Shown here one piece after another: positions 1-11,060 of a stretch of 64,000 nt of DNA. The notes below the pieces were generated by a model that saw nothing but the letters and a program-made list of their open reading frames with translations, did not search any database and had not been told where the DNA came from. Both the position numbers and the translations under genes were made by a program. This DNA is from Deinandra increscens subsp. villosa (lineage: Eukaryota; Streptophyta; Magnoliopsida; Asterales; Asteraceae): NCBI GenBank assembly GCA_039602395.1, contig JBCNJP010000018.1, forward strand, positions 1,674,001-1,738,000. Reading direction: 5' to 3'. Position 1 is the first letter of the stretch. Every line of letters starts with the position of its first letter.

Positions 1-99
1 CTTTATGCATTTTTGGAAGAGATCTATGTTGAGCCCCTCAAATGTTGCACGTGTGATGGGCGAGTAGAAATCAACACCCTCAAACAAAGAATCAATCTC
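1..99 (-). pseudogene. HSP70 (70-kDa heat shock cognate) fragment, partial
   Basis: Read on the minus strand from 99 to 1, all 99 bases form one open frame of 33 residues. It contains EIDSLFEGVDFYSPITRA followed by a segment ending in DLFQKC. This matches the conserved subdomain of the HSP70 nucleotide-binding domain, around residue 300 in full proteins, where cytosolic plant HSP70 usually reads EELNMDLFRKC. HSP70s are ATP-driven chaperones of the cytosol. Only this piece is visible: the N-terminal side is hidden by the gap at 100-599 and the C-terminal side lies left of the window. It could be part of a real gene or a fragment carried by a transposon, because a Gypsy LTR lies just across the gap. 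Family identity is fairly sure; intactness is unknown. Confidence 0.72.
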
Positions 100-599
100 N
101 NNNNNNNNNNNNNNNNNNNNNNNNNNNNNNNNNNNNNNNNNNNNNNNNNNNNNNNNNNNNNNNNNNNNNNNNNNNNNNNNNNNNNNNNNNNNNNNNNNNN
201 NNNNNNNNNNNNNNNNNNNNNNNNNNNNNNNNNNNNNNNNNNNNNNNNNNNNNNNNNNNNNNNNNNNNNNNNNNNNNNNNNNNNNNNNNNNNNNNNNNNN
301 NNNNNNNNNNNNNNNNNNNNNNNNNNNNNNNNNNNNNNNNNNNNNNNNNNNNNNNNNNNNNNNNNNNNNNNNNNNNNNNNNNNNNNNNNNNNNNNNNNNN
401 NNNNNNNNNNNNNNNNNNNNNNNNNNNNNNNNNNNNNNNNNNNNNNNNNNNNNNNNNNNNNNNNNNNNNNNNNNNNNNNNNNNNNNNNNNNNNNNNNNNN
501 NNNNNNNNNNNNNNNNNNNNNNNNNNNNNNNNNNNNNNNNNNNNNNNNNNNNNNNNNNNNNNNNNNNNNNNNNNNNNNNNNNNNNNNNNNNNNNNNNNN
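100..599. other. Assembly gap, 500 N
   Basis: Exactly 500 N. The second gap in the window is also exactly 500, so this is a placeholder of unknown real length. The missing part of the left Gypsy LTR, about 1.4 kb by comparison with the right LTR, must lie here or be deleted. Confidence 0.97.
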
Positions 600-1908
600 A
601 TGCAACATTTCAGTTATAAATCATTTAGATGCATTTTATAACATTTGTATGTATATCAGCCCAAAAATATTTAAAACATTTAAGAGTGGGCTCATAGAAC
701 TCACCTTATCTCTTTAACTTGTTTACTCGGACGGAACTCCAGCTATGATTCTTGATTTAACCAAGAAATGGTGGACTGCTGATTTTTAGCTCCTAACTCC
801 AAGTTGATCGATCCAATTTAGCAGAAGAAGATCTGGGTTCGTTCTAGGGTTTTTAGGTGAAGAATTGAGTGAATTGGTGCCTAAACTGGATGATTTCGTG
901 GGCTATTTATATGTATCAGATGCGCCTAGGGGTCCTCCAAGTGTCCAAGGTGACTAACGAGTCGAATTTGACACGTATGGATCGAATTCGTGCGAAACAA
1001 GTCGAGCTACGTGGCTAAAACGTGAACTGGATCAAGACCTGCCCGCAGACAGACTCGCGTTTCGCGCCACTCTTAGGCTCATGGCTCGCGATACGCGAGC
1101 CACCCTATTTCTGGCCAGATTTTTGTATTTTACTCTTTTGGTCCCTCAGCTTTGGTTAATTACACTTTTAACCCCTAAACTTTTATCCTTTTGTTATCTT
1201 ATGTACCAAAACATTATGAGACATATTCCTAACATTTTCTAAGGTTCGGGATACGTTTCGATCATATGCATATAATTATATATATTTATTTATATTTTCC
1301 ACAAACTCATGTTTTGGCCCCTCTAACTTTACATACCTTATCATTTTATGTTCCAAAACATATTAGGATATATTTCTTATACTTTATAAGCCTCGGGATG
1401 TATATAATAAATTAAACACGTGTAATACATATATACGTTACGTATTATTTATTTTTAACGAACCTTTTAACGTTTAAACATGAATTTGTTTATTTTTCAT
1501 ACGTATAACTATTCTAACACGTATTCCCACGTATATATTCATCAAATGAATATTTGACATGCATCCATACTATTCAAACATATTTTTACTCATATGCTTT
1601 TAATATAAGATAATCACGTAAAGGCATTTTCTCCTGGTTATCACTTATTTCTATCATATAAACGTTTAGCTACGTTTTTCATGCCAAAATCATATATATC
1701 AATTATCTTTGATATAAAACATGTATATACCTTATTTCCTTATCTCATTTATCAATCAACACGTATATTATCATTTTTATCAATTTATTACCCGGTAATG
1801 GGTAAATATGCATTTTCTACCCGTTTTATCACGTTTAGCTACCTAACACATATATAACATGTATTATTCATCGTAGCTATGTATTCTATCAAATTTTGGG
1901 ATGTTACA
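600..1908 (-). repeat. Gypsy 3' LTR, truncated by the gap
   Basis: This copy matches 5978-7332 closely and ends with GATGTTACA at 1908, the reverse complement of the TGTAACATC LTR start. The distal part, equivalent to 4556-5977, is missing into the gap. Confidence 0.88.
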
Positions 1909-1925
1909 ACTCTACCCCCCTTAAA
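1909..1925 (-). promoter_or_regulatory. Gypsy polypurine tract
   Basis: Read on the minus strand, TTAAGGGGGGTAGAGT sits directly before the 3' LTR start at 1908. It is the expected priming site for plus-strand synthesis. Just upstream is the GGGACGAAACC block often seen before the polypurine tract in plant chromoviruses. Confidence 0.8.
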
Positions 1926-2824
1926 TAAGGTTTCGTCCCGAAACCTACTCCGTTTATGAATAACTCATAAATGAGATATTCTTATCTCACCCCCTTTCTT
2001 TCCTAGGTTGATTCAGAATCTTACCTAGGCATTCATAACACTTTAGCTAAAGGAACTATTCTGCTCCTAACCATTTCTTCTAATTGCGATTTAGAACCGC
2101 AATACGCATTTCTATATACGATAAGCCGACATTTAATACGATTCTATCGAAAGATATCATTTCTGACTTGTTTGCTTCAAAACTGCAACGATCTTTCAGA
2201 TGACAATTTTAGCTATTTCCCTGAAGATGCGTCTCTGCGAGACTTCTACTGCTCCGTTTCACCTTTTTCGTACGTCGAACGTTTATCTACACTTTTCATG
2301 GCTTGACCTTCATTCATGAATTCCAATAGTATTTCATTTGCTTACTAATAAGTAATCTATATCCATAAATCATACTGGTTTGTTTTCCACTGTGGCCCGT
2401 ACTATCTACTTACACGAGACTAACTCTAGTCCACTTCTCGTTGTATCTCAGGTGTATATATATAAGATGTACCAGCGGCGTATGTACCACACCCTTGATA
2501 CAACCAGAGGTGTACTAGTCCTAGCCCAGTGTAGGATGACATTACTATTCTAACCACAACAAAGTCAGTATAATTTATGACTATTTATCATTTTCTTTCA
2601 ATGAGCTAGTTGGACATCATGTGTGTAATCTCGTTTAATGCTCCCATTTCTTGAGTGTAAATACTACTGCTGCAATCTTCAAATCCTCGGACGATTCAGA
2701 CGTTTAACGTTCATTTTTCTAAGGCAGTTATGATCTAAAGGATTCTTAATCCTAACTAACGGTCTATCAAGCAATTCACAAAACTATTTGATAAAGCATA
2801 TAACACAAAATCAGGCATATTATT
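1926..2824 (-). other. Non-coding internal region of the Gypsy element
   Basis: Where protease, reverse transcriptase and integrase should follow gag, there is only AT-rich sequence without a recognisable domain in any frame. It was either lost long ago or replaced in the founder of this gag-only lineage. Confidence 0.7.
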
Positions 2825-2984
2825 TATCGATAAATGTACCTGAGGTCATATTAGGTCCTTCGATAGCAGTTAGGGTATAAACTTTGCCCTTGGTTCCTGA
2901 AGCTAGAACTGCCCTTAATGGTATCGGGTTTCTCACTATCTTAGGGCAATTTGCTTTAACATGCCCCGGGCTTCCACACTCATA

Positions 2985-4019
2985 TTATTTCTTAGCTTCG
3001 GGACAATTGTTAGAGTAATGTCCTTCCTTTCCACACCTATAGCAACTCGTTAGTTTTACCCAACACTCTCCATGATGATACTTGTCACAATTACGACACT
3101 TAGGCTTGTCGCCTTTTGAATCTTTCTTCTTCTTGTGAAAATCTTGGTCATTCTTCTTTGAACTTTCTCCAGTCTCAGATATCTTCCTCTTAACTTCTCC
3201 CGGTCTTCCGTTGTCGCCATATTCTTCTTCATAGACCATAGCACTGATGTCAATTGCTTCTTGGTAAGTTTTTGGAACATGAGGCCTGACTATCTTCCTT
3301 ACAGCAGCAGGAAGGGCCTGAACGTACCTCTTCACCTTCTCCTCCTTGGGTGTTACCAACCTTGGTACTAGCCTCGCCATCTCGTCAAACTTGCTTGTGA
3401 ACTCCAGATGAGTCATATTACCCGCTTCTAACTTTAGAAAGTTAATCTCGATCCTTTCCAACTCGTGTCTCGGACAAAACTTGGTCATCACTAGCGTTTT
3501 CAGATCATTCCATCTCATAGCAGCAACGTCTTGCTCGCCTCGGGATTGTAGAATAGAGTCCCACCAGAATAATGCTTCTCCTTTGAAGGAATGGGCTACG
3601 TACTTCACCGCTTGGTCTGGACGACACTCACTAATACCTATTACAGCTTCCATCTCTCGAATCCAACGAACAGTCGAACCTGCATCTCTCTGCCCTTCAA
3701 ATGTCGGAGGCCTGCATCCACTAAACGATTTGAAAGAACATCCGTGATTGGCATTTCCCGCATTTCCAGCAGCATCACCAGCGGCTCCTCCGGCTCCATT
3801 TGCACCTCCAGCAGCAGCTCCATGAAGTTGAGCGATTAGATTAGGTAAGGCCGCTTGAAACATTTGATTTACCTCTGCCACCATAGCTTCCCTTTGCTCG
3901 TTTGTAAAGACGTTAGCTCTCGCGTTATTCTCTCGTTCGGGATTCGCACGTGTACGTCTTCCAGCACCGGTTGCTCTGCCGGCACCTCTACCTCTACCAC
4001 CTCCGCCTCTTATCATCAT
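2985..4019 (-). CDS. gag: Ty3/Gypsy Gag polyprotein (nucleocapsid), ended by a premature stop
   Basis: A 344-residue frame starts at the ATG at 4019 with a Gly/Arg-rich leader. The retrotransposon gag core lies at about residues 115-265, with landmarks WIREMEAVIG, GEALFWWDSI and a YVQALP motif. A basic linker follows and then zinc knuckles. A CRNC-H-C block is followed by a perfect CCHC box, CYRCGKEGHYSNNC. Gag would package the element RNA in cytoplasmic particles. The stop TAA at 2985-2987 occupies the place of the first cysteine of another knuckle: in the same frame the sequence continues YECGSPGHVKANC, then IEGPNMTSGTFI, which resembles the gag-protease junction, and stops near 2825. The visible end is therefore probably a mutation in this copy rather than the natural Gag terminus. 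Confidence 0.85.
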   Translation of the reverse strand: MMIRGGGGRGRGAGRATGAGRRTRANPERENNARANVFTNEQREAMVAEVNQMFQAALPNLIAQLHGAAAGGANGAGGAAGDAAGNAGNANHGCSFKSFSGCRPPTFEGQRDAGSTVRWIREMEAVIGISECRPDQAVKYVAHSFKGEALFWWDSILQSRGEQDVAAMRWNDLKTLVMTKFCPRHELERIEINFLKLEAGNMTHLEFTSKFDEMARLVPRLVTPKEEKVKRYVQALPAAVRKIVRPHVPKTYQEAIDISAMVYEEEYGDNGRPGEVKRKISETGESSKKNDQDFHKKKKDSKGDKPKCRNCDKYHHGECWVKLTSCYRCGKEGHYSNNCPEAKK

Positions 4020-4540
4020 CCTCCTACATTCCAGGTGAATGACATCTCAGAATTAATGTGACGTAAAGTCCTTGAACTTTTGAATACATGATAACCAGAT
4101 AAGTACCGGTACCAAAGCAATTATATAGTTATGATGTTTTCAAAAACCCAGTTACTTTCATCACAATCCTTCTAAGTGTTCACACTTCTCTTTATCCCTT
4201 TTTACCGGTAACTCTAAGGTAAAACGGGTTCTTTAATCATCTCCCTCACTGATCAAACATTACATCAATGTAGAATTTCTTTGCACTTGGACATACAATA
4301 GTTAGGACTTAGGGTATGTTTATGTGACTAATACCAAATCGCAGTAGCTAATTGCAATCCGATCTTTTCCACACTTCACATACTCTAGATGCTACTTACT
4401 ATGTCCCTAATGCATTCTCGTTTCTATGGGCACAAGCTATCCTGGCTGCATCTATATTCCTTATCTCATCCTACTTTGTTTTCCCAGAGTCCTAGTTTAA
4501 GTCTAGATACTGCATTAGTACCTAAATCTCTTAAACCAAG

Positions 4541-4552
4541 GCTTTGATACCA
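4541..4552 (-). promoter_or_regulatory. Gypsy primer binding site (initiator Met tRNA type)
   Basis: On the minus strand TGGTATCAAAGC lies three bases after the LTR end at 4556. It differs by one base from the common plant Met-tRNA primer site TGGTATCAGAGC. This placement fixes the 5' LTR boundary. Confidence 0.82.
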
Positions 4553-5122
4553 ACTTGTGACGCCCACTCCCAGACTTGGCTCTAGAAGGGGTCACGAATC
4601 GGATTTACTCATGAACACAAGGTATCAACAGAGATAACTAAGCAGAGGAAATTTTAAACTTTTATTTATTTGCCAAGTACTACAAAGTAAGAGATAATTT
4701 ACATAAGGAAATACTAACTGTTACTACGTTTTATTGTTATAGCTATGCCAGCTCGCCAAAACCCTCATTCCGTCCGATAGCTTGCCCGTCTAATCCATTA
4801 TCACCAGGGCCTTCTCATAACTAGTCGAAGTCTCACCCTGACCTGACATACATACATGGAAAAGGTCAGCTTACGCTGGTGAGTTCTACATTTTAAAAGC
4901 TTTACCTCGGTGTGAGGTTTAAAAACCCTTGGACCTGCAAGATCCCTTTTTCACAGACAATTAACAAGTATAATATATATATCACAATTATACAATACAC
5001 AATATTCCTTAACAAGAAACACCCCCTATAAAACTATTTATCCCGCTATCCCTTCATACAATCCCAACATTTATTACTAGTGTAACCCTGCTAATGAATA
5101 AGCAGAGAAACCATTTTTTCCG

Positions 5123-5325
5123 ACTGCCGAGTTTACCCCTCTAGGGTATTCCCTATAACGGTCAGTTGCCCCGCTTTCCCTTATTTGCTAACTGCCGAGT
5201 TTACCCTTCTAGGGCATTCCCTGTAACGGACAGTTGCCCCGTTTCCCCCTATTTACTAACTGCCGAGTTTACGCTTCTAGAGTATTCCCTATAACGGACA
5301 GTAGCCTTTTTCCTCCTTTCTATTT
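5123..5325 (-). repeat. Three tandem 68-bp units within the Gypsy LTR
   Basis: Units begin at 5123, 5191 and 5259, each with ACTGCCGAGTTTAC and TTCCCT(A/G)TAACGG. They differ by a few substitutions, most in the third unit. Such subrepeats are common in long plant LTRs and may lie in U3 or U5; the function is unknown. Confidence 0.88.
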
Positions 5326-5734
5326 GTAGTGGTCTCTAGTCCCATTGAGCAACACTACCGCCTAACTCCCTCGTACTACTACCCTACCTTAGTTAAATAG
5401 CCAAGTGACTTAAGATTATTAGTAAACAGTGATAAGGTCTTCATATACTGCAACAAGTGGACATCCCCCAATTTACCGTTGGTGTATGTATACAGGGCGT
5501 ATCCTCCACACTTCTGATATATTGGGTAACTAACATTATTATGCTTATATATAGGAAGTACCAGCGGCGTATCCACCACATAATAATAAAGTGAATGCAT
5601 CACCTGTTCTCATATAATCATACATATTCACTATAACGTTTACTAATAATTCCTTTATCACTTGACTATTTAATTTCAAAACAATATAGAACATATCATA
5701 TGTACAAAAGATTTAATATCATTTTCATAACATA

Positions 5735-5738
<4 letters not shown>

Positions 5739-5781
<43 letters not shown>
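5739..5781. repeat. (AT)n microsatellite
   Basis: About 21 AT units within the Gypsy LTR. Confidence 0.95.
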
Positions 5782-5783
<2 letters not shown>

Positions 5784-7332
5784 CCCAAAAGCCTTTTAAC
5801 AGTTTATCTATTCAAGATATTTCACGTATATGCATTTCCATAACAGTCCACGTATATATCAATTCAATAACAATTTAACAGTTCAATATATCCATTAACA
5901 ATTAGCACCTTAGTAATCTGATATATATTTACTCAAAGGTAATTCAACAGTTTAATACTTCAATAATTCAGATAGGCAACATTTCAGTTATAAATCATTT
6001 AGATGCATTTTATAATATTTGTATGTATATCAGCCCGAAAATATTTAAAACATTTAAAACATTTAAGAGTGGGCTCATAGAACTCACCTTATCTCTTTAA
6101 CTTGTTTACTCGGACGGAACTCCCGCTATGATTCTTGATTTAACCAAGAAATGGTGGACTGCTGATTTTTAGCTCCTAACTCCAAGCCGATCGATCCAAT
6201 TTAGCAGAAGAAGATCTGGGTTCGTTCTAGGGTTTTTAGGTGAAGAATTGAGTGAATTGGTGCCTAAACTGGATGATTTCGTGGGCTATTTATATGTATC
6301 AGATGCGCCTAGGGGTCCTCCAAGTGTCCAAGGTTACTAACCAGTCGAATTTGACACGTATGGATCGAATTCGTGCGAAACAAGTCGAGCTACGTGGCTA
6401 AAACGTGACCTGGATCAAGATCTGCCCGCAGACAGACTCGCGTGTCGCGCCACTCTTAGGCTCATGGCTCGCGATACGCGAGCCACCCTATTTCTGGCCA
6501 GATTTTTGTATTTTACTCTTTTGGTCCCTCAGCTTTGGTTAATTACACTTTTAACCCCTAAACTTTTATCCTTTTGTTATTTTATGTACCAAAACATTAT
6601 GAGACATATTTATAACATTTTCTAAGGTTCGGGATACGTTCGATCGTATGCATATAATTATATATATTTATTTATATTTTCCACAAACTCATGTTTTGGC
6701 CCCTCTAACTTTACATACCTTATCATTTTATGTTCCAAAACATATTAGGATATATTTCTTATACTTTATAAGCCTCGGGATGTATATAATAAATTAAACA
6801 CTTGTAATACTTATATACGTTACGTATTATTTATTTTTAACGAACCTTTTAACGTTTAAACATGAATTTGTTTATTTTTCATACGTATAACTATTCTAAC
6901 ACGTATTCCCACGTATATATTCATCTGTATAACTATTCTAACACGTATTCCCACGTATATATTCATCAAATGAATATTTCACATGCATCCATACTATTCA
7001 AACATATTTTTACTCATATGCTTTTAATATAAGATAATCACGTAAAGGCATTTTCTCCTGGTTATCACTTATTTCTATCATATAAACGTTTAGCTACGTT
7101 TTTCATGCCAATATCATATATATCAATTATCTTTGATATAAAACATGTATATACCTTATTTCCTTATCTCATTTATCAATCAACACTTATATTATCATTT
7201 TTATCAATTTATTACCCGGTAATGGGTAAATATGCATTTTCTACCCGTTTTATCATGTTTAGCTATCTAACACATATATAACATGTATTATTCATAGTAG
7301 CTATGTATTCTATCAAATTTTGGGATGTTACA

Positions 7333-10330
7333 CGTTTATAACGATAATGTACCAAATTGGGCAATCAGTAAGAGAACAAGTAGTCATACGGCTAACAGAT
7401 AAACCATAATATTAAGTAAAAAACATTTAACAGGTTTCATGATTTCTCCCCCAAAGTATAAAACAGTTAAAAGGAAAAGGGGCCGTGTAACTCACTGAAT
7501 CAGCAGGTAAGCATAAATTTAGCAGTGTAGGAACGGTAGCGCGTAACGTCCTAAATAGTTAAATAAACATATGCATAAGGTCTATGATCATTTGAGTAAC
7601 ATAAGTCACCTAAGTGATACCGGTCAAGTCTTGACGTTTTAATCCCGTTTATGTGCGTTTGGAAAACCCGTTAGCTTGTATTTATTAAATAAATACTTTC
7701 ATGATTAATTATATTTATGTTCAATAAATATAAATAAGGAACCATCATTTAATAACTAAACCAAGTATTGAACATCGAGTTTAAAATAATAATGTTTATT
7801 ATTAATTTCATAAGTTCGTTATAATTATTTTTAAGTAAATAATTATGTGCTTGATTAGTTAATTTTGCAAGTTATAATTATTCTTAAATAATTATGATTA
7901 ACCATACTTTTGTGAATAAAACATATTTTAAATCCTTTGTAAATAATTATTTGACAAAAATAATTATTTATTTCATTTTAATTATGAAAGGACCTTTAAA
8001 CTTTTATTTTAAATCACAACATTTTATAGTCTTGGAATCGTTTAAAACATTTCTTTGACATGAAATATTTATTTCTTTCTTAAACATTTTCAAAACATCG
8101 TAACGATGCTTGGATTTATATAAAGTTGTCTTTATAAAAACTTGGTTTTATTTAAAAATCTCTAACGGACGTGATTTCATTTTTGGTTACTTTGATTTCA
8201 TCAAAGTAACATTAAAAATCCATATAAGTATTTAAAGTCAATGGCTTGTCTTTGATTTATTTTTATAAAATCCTTTTATAAAAATATTTATTTCCACATG
8301 AGACTTTTTATAGAAAAATGTCTATTTATAGCAAAAGTATTAGAAAGGTTAAAACTTGTAATAAATCCAAGTATTTATGTCAAATTAATCATTTGACATA
8401 AATATTATTCTCACCATTTTTAGTAACAAAATCTATAAAAATTCCTTTTGTCATGTAAGGTTTTTTTAAAACATATTTAATATGTCATTTTTCCCAAACA
8501 AGTAATATTCCTTTACTTGTCATAGGTTGTTTAGTTATTTTTAGTCATGATTTACATATGTGTTAACTTAGTTATAAGTCCATTACATGTTTATTATATT
8601 CTTTCATCTTCTAGCATTTTCTTATAACATGATCATATGTTCATATCTACTAATACATTATGTTAGGACCAATGATTTAATAATACGCAATCACTAACAC
8701 ATTTGTGTTAGGACAAGAAATATAAATAACAATCACTAACACATTTGTGTTAGGACAAGAAATATAAATATAAATAACAATCACTAACACATTTGTGTTA
8801 TAACAAGAAATATAAATATACATAACAATCACTAACACATTTGTGTTAGGACAAGTAAATATAAACATGTATGGATTGTTAGTTAACATTTATGATTTAA
8901 TTTATATGAAGAGGCTTGTGTTTTGTTTAAATCAACTAACTTATGAAACCAAGGTTTCATATACATAAGATTCATGGTGCACACTTGTTACTTTCATTTT
9001 GATTTCACAAATGTGTTTCACCACACTCCTTGGCTATTTTTAAGTCTCAAAGACACCAAGATGAGTGCTTGATCTTAGAAAAAAGGAGGTTAAGAAGGGA
9101 GTTTTTGCTAGTTGATCAAACAAAACACAAACATTCTTAGTTACTTGGTTGGTTGTTGTCAAGACTTGAGGGTTTCATGGGGTGGAAAAATATGTAAGAA
9201 GATGTGAGTTAGAAGACTCACAAGATCGGCAGGCGGAGCAACGACGGCAGGCGGTGGCCGGCGGTGGTTCGGCGACGGCGGTAGGGTGGCTGGGGGTGGT
9301 TCTCGGCCGAAAGAGAGGAGGAGGAGAGTGGTTGGGTGTGTTGGGTGAAAGGGAGCAAGGGGGACTTGGTCTCCTTTTATAATCAAAAGTGATTATATTA
9401 TCAATTGGTTAATAGTGAGTTGTCAACCTCTCATCATCTCTAACTAATTCAAGAGTTGGTGATTAATTTTTATAAACCTTTCAAGTGTTTTATAAAAGTT
9501 CAACACTTTTATAAAATATAAAGTGGTTAGGAGTTTATAAAATTTATAACTTTTTAAAATATAACCCAAGTTTATTAAATCAAATAAGGTGGTGGTTTTT
9601 ATTTATTATAAAAGTTGATGGTCCAAATTTTATAAAAATATTAGTGGGTTAAGAAAAGGTTGGATTAAATGGTTATAAAAAGATTATGGGCTAAAACAAG
9701 TAATTAAATTGTTATATAGTTGGGCCGAAGCCCAAATGGATTTGGAAATGAGAATGGGCCAAGGCCCATTTTGGGTCTCACAAATGAAACGGGCCGAAGC
9801 CAACGGGCAAGTGGGTTGGGTCGGCGGTCCTCGGGTTGGGCCGAGAGGGAGAAAAGAAAAAGGGTTGGGCCGGTTTCGGCTGCGGGTCAGGCCTCCGGGT
9901 CGTGTTGGACACTCGGTTAGTCGAGTCGAGTCATCGGGTAAAATCTCGGATTTGTTCGGATTAATTTGAGCTTATTGGGCCTAACTGGGTCCAATGGGGT
10001 TAACCGTTTACTCGTGTGATTAAGTCTTGACAACGCAATATTTTTGATCATATTTCAGGTTCATAAAATGTCTTAACGGTTTATATCGGGTTTGGTAAAA
10101 TAAAAAGTCAATTTTTATATTTAACTTCTTGTTATTAAAATTCCATATTTAATAATCTGAGACTTCCGTATTTCACGGGCACGCAAACGCGGGATTTAAA
10201 TCAGTTAATCATTTAACTAAAGATAGTTAAACATGCAGTTAAAACAGTAAATCACATAATTATCACGTAATAAAAGTCAATAAAAGTCAACGGAGAGAGG
10301 ATTTGACCTGATTTTGGACCGGGTATCACA
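7333..10330 (-). repeat. LTR-A, partial copy, minus orientation, split by the Gypsy insertion
   Basis: Read from 10330 leftward this begins TGTGATACCCGGTCC and follows the plus-strand LTR at 14009-25634 through its whole length until the position equal to about 24970, where the Gypsy element interrupts it. Shared landmarks are the GGCCCA-rich block (9720-9900), the TTATAAAAGGA box (near 9380), a Pro-rich short frame (9159-9386), the hairpin minisatellite (8642-8860) and the GATTCAGTGAGTT block near 7490. The remaining end should be left of the Gypsy element, in or beyond the gap. No internal coding region is seen, so solo LTR or full element cannot be decided. Confidence 0.82.
8642..8860 (-). 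repeat. Hairpin minisatellite in LTR-A (minus copy)
   Basis: About five units of roughly 40 bp, each centred on CTAACACATTTGTGTTAG, an 8-bp stem with a 2-base loop. One unit ends GTGTTAT and one is degenerate. The same array is present in the plus copy at 15571-15761. Confidence 0.85.
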
Positions 10331-10653
10331 GTAATGTTCGTTCCAGACTATGCATGTTTGGACCAGTCTGTCCTAAGCAAGTTAGTATGCCTAGAGTGAT
10401 ATTCATGATTAGATCTGACCTAACATTTAGGTTAGTCCATGTGCGTGCTTTATGCTATCTGACCTAGAGGTATAGGTCGGACTACGTGTATGAGGGATGT
10501 TTCATGAATTACATGTTAAAATACTTGTATGACCTATCTAATCCGGACATACTTTGATAGCCCTATATTAAAAATCTTTTTAATGTATGTTATAGTAGCT
10601 CGAATGTAAATTTAATCAACCGAAGGAAGGAAAAAGCCTTCATTGATCTTTTC
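10331..10653. other. Unassigned AT-rich sequence
   Basis: Between the LTR-A start and a MITE. Short imperfect inverted motifs around GACCTAAC/GTTAGGTC are visible. No gene or known element was recognised. Confidence 0.4.
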
Positions 10654-11060
10654 TGTGTTTGGCACACTAGCTGAAAAGTTAGCTGATAAGCTAGCTGCTG
10701 CTAGCTGATAAACTATAAGCTAGCCGATAAAAAATAACGTTGGTAAAAACTAGCTGATAAACTATAAGCTAACTGATAAAAAATAACGTTTGGTAATAGC
10801 TGATAAACTAGCTGAAAAATATTAAATGACATAAAAGTATATATGTCATAAATGTAAATAAAGGTATTTATTTATACGTTAGGAAATGGTAAAACTGTAA
10901 ATATTATAAAAAGCTAGTTGAAACGCTAATTCAACTAGCTTTTCAAAAGCTAGCTAGCTTTTTAACGTTACCAAACTGGGCTTTTTAAAAAAGCTAGCTT
11001 TTTAAAAAAAACTCCGTTTGGTGCACGCGAAAAAGCTAATTTATGGCGCGCCAAACACAA
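10654..11060. mobile_element. MITE-like element with TGTGTTTGGC ends
   Basis: The left end TGTGTTTGGCACAC and the right end (reverse complement TTGTGTTTGGCGCGCC) form a terminal inverted repeat. The interior is built of AGCTGATAAACTATAAGCTA-like subrepeats and their complements, so the whole segment can fold. No coding capacity. I could not settle a clean target duplication, so the superfamily (hAT- or Mutator-like) is open. Confidence 0.6.

Larger units (their letters stand above)
600..7332 (-). mobile_element. Non-autonomous gag-only Ty3/Gypsy LTR retrotransposon
   Basis: Two direct repeats (600-1908 and the matching part of 4556-7332) flank a 2,647-bp interior. On the minus strand the order is 5' LTR (7332-4556), a Met-tRNA-like primer binding site, gag, a long non-coding stretch, a polypurine tract and the 3' LTR. 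LTR ends on that strand are TGTAACATCCC and GGCGTCACA. No reverse transcriptase, RNase H or integrase is present. The reading frame only reaches what looks like the start of protease. The polypurine region and LTR start resemble plant chromoviruses. It was presumably mobilised by an autonomous relative. The two LTRs differ by roughly 20 substitutions over 1.3 kb by eye, plus a duplication of about 42 bp near 6925 in the right copy, so the insertion is not recent. Confidence 0.85.
4556..7332 (-). repeat. Gypsy 5' LTR, complete, 2,777 bp
   Basis: The LTR starts (minus strand) TGTAACATCCC at 7332 and ends GGCGTCACA at 4556, next to the primer binding site. It contains a 68-bp triplicate (5123-5325), an AT microsatellite (5739-5781) and a direct duplication of about 42 bp near 6925 that is single in the left LTR. 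No protein-coding frame of note. Confidence 0.9.

Noticed and set aside
13..717. Open frames running through the first gap (both strands)
   Set aside because: They consist almost entirely of unknown residues; the real sequence there is the HSP70 piece on one side and LTR on the other.
5123..5325. CRISPR-like array
   Set aside because: Three adjacent 68-bp units without spacers in a plant LTR; an ordinary LTR subrepeat.
8642..8860. CRISPR-like or short open frame of 70 codons
   Set aside because: The repetitive peptide arises from the hairpin minisatellite; the same array exists in the other LTR-A copy.
9709..9969. Gly/Arg-rich 86-codon frame in LTR-A
   Set aside because: Produced by GGCCCA-rich promoter-like sequence; not kept in the other LTR-A copy as the same protein.
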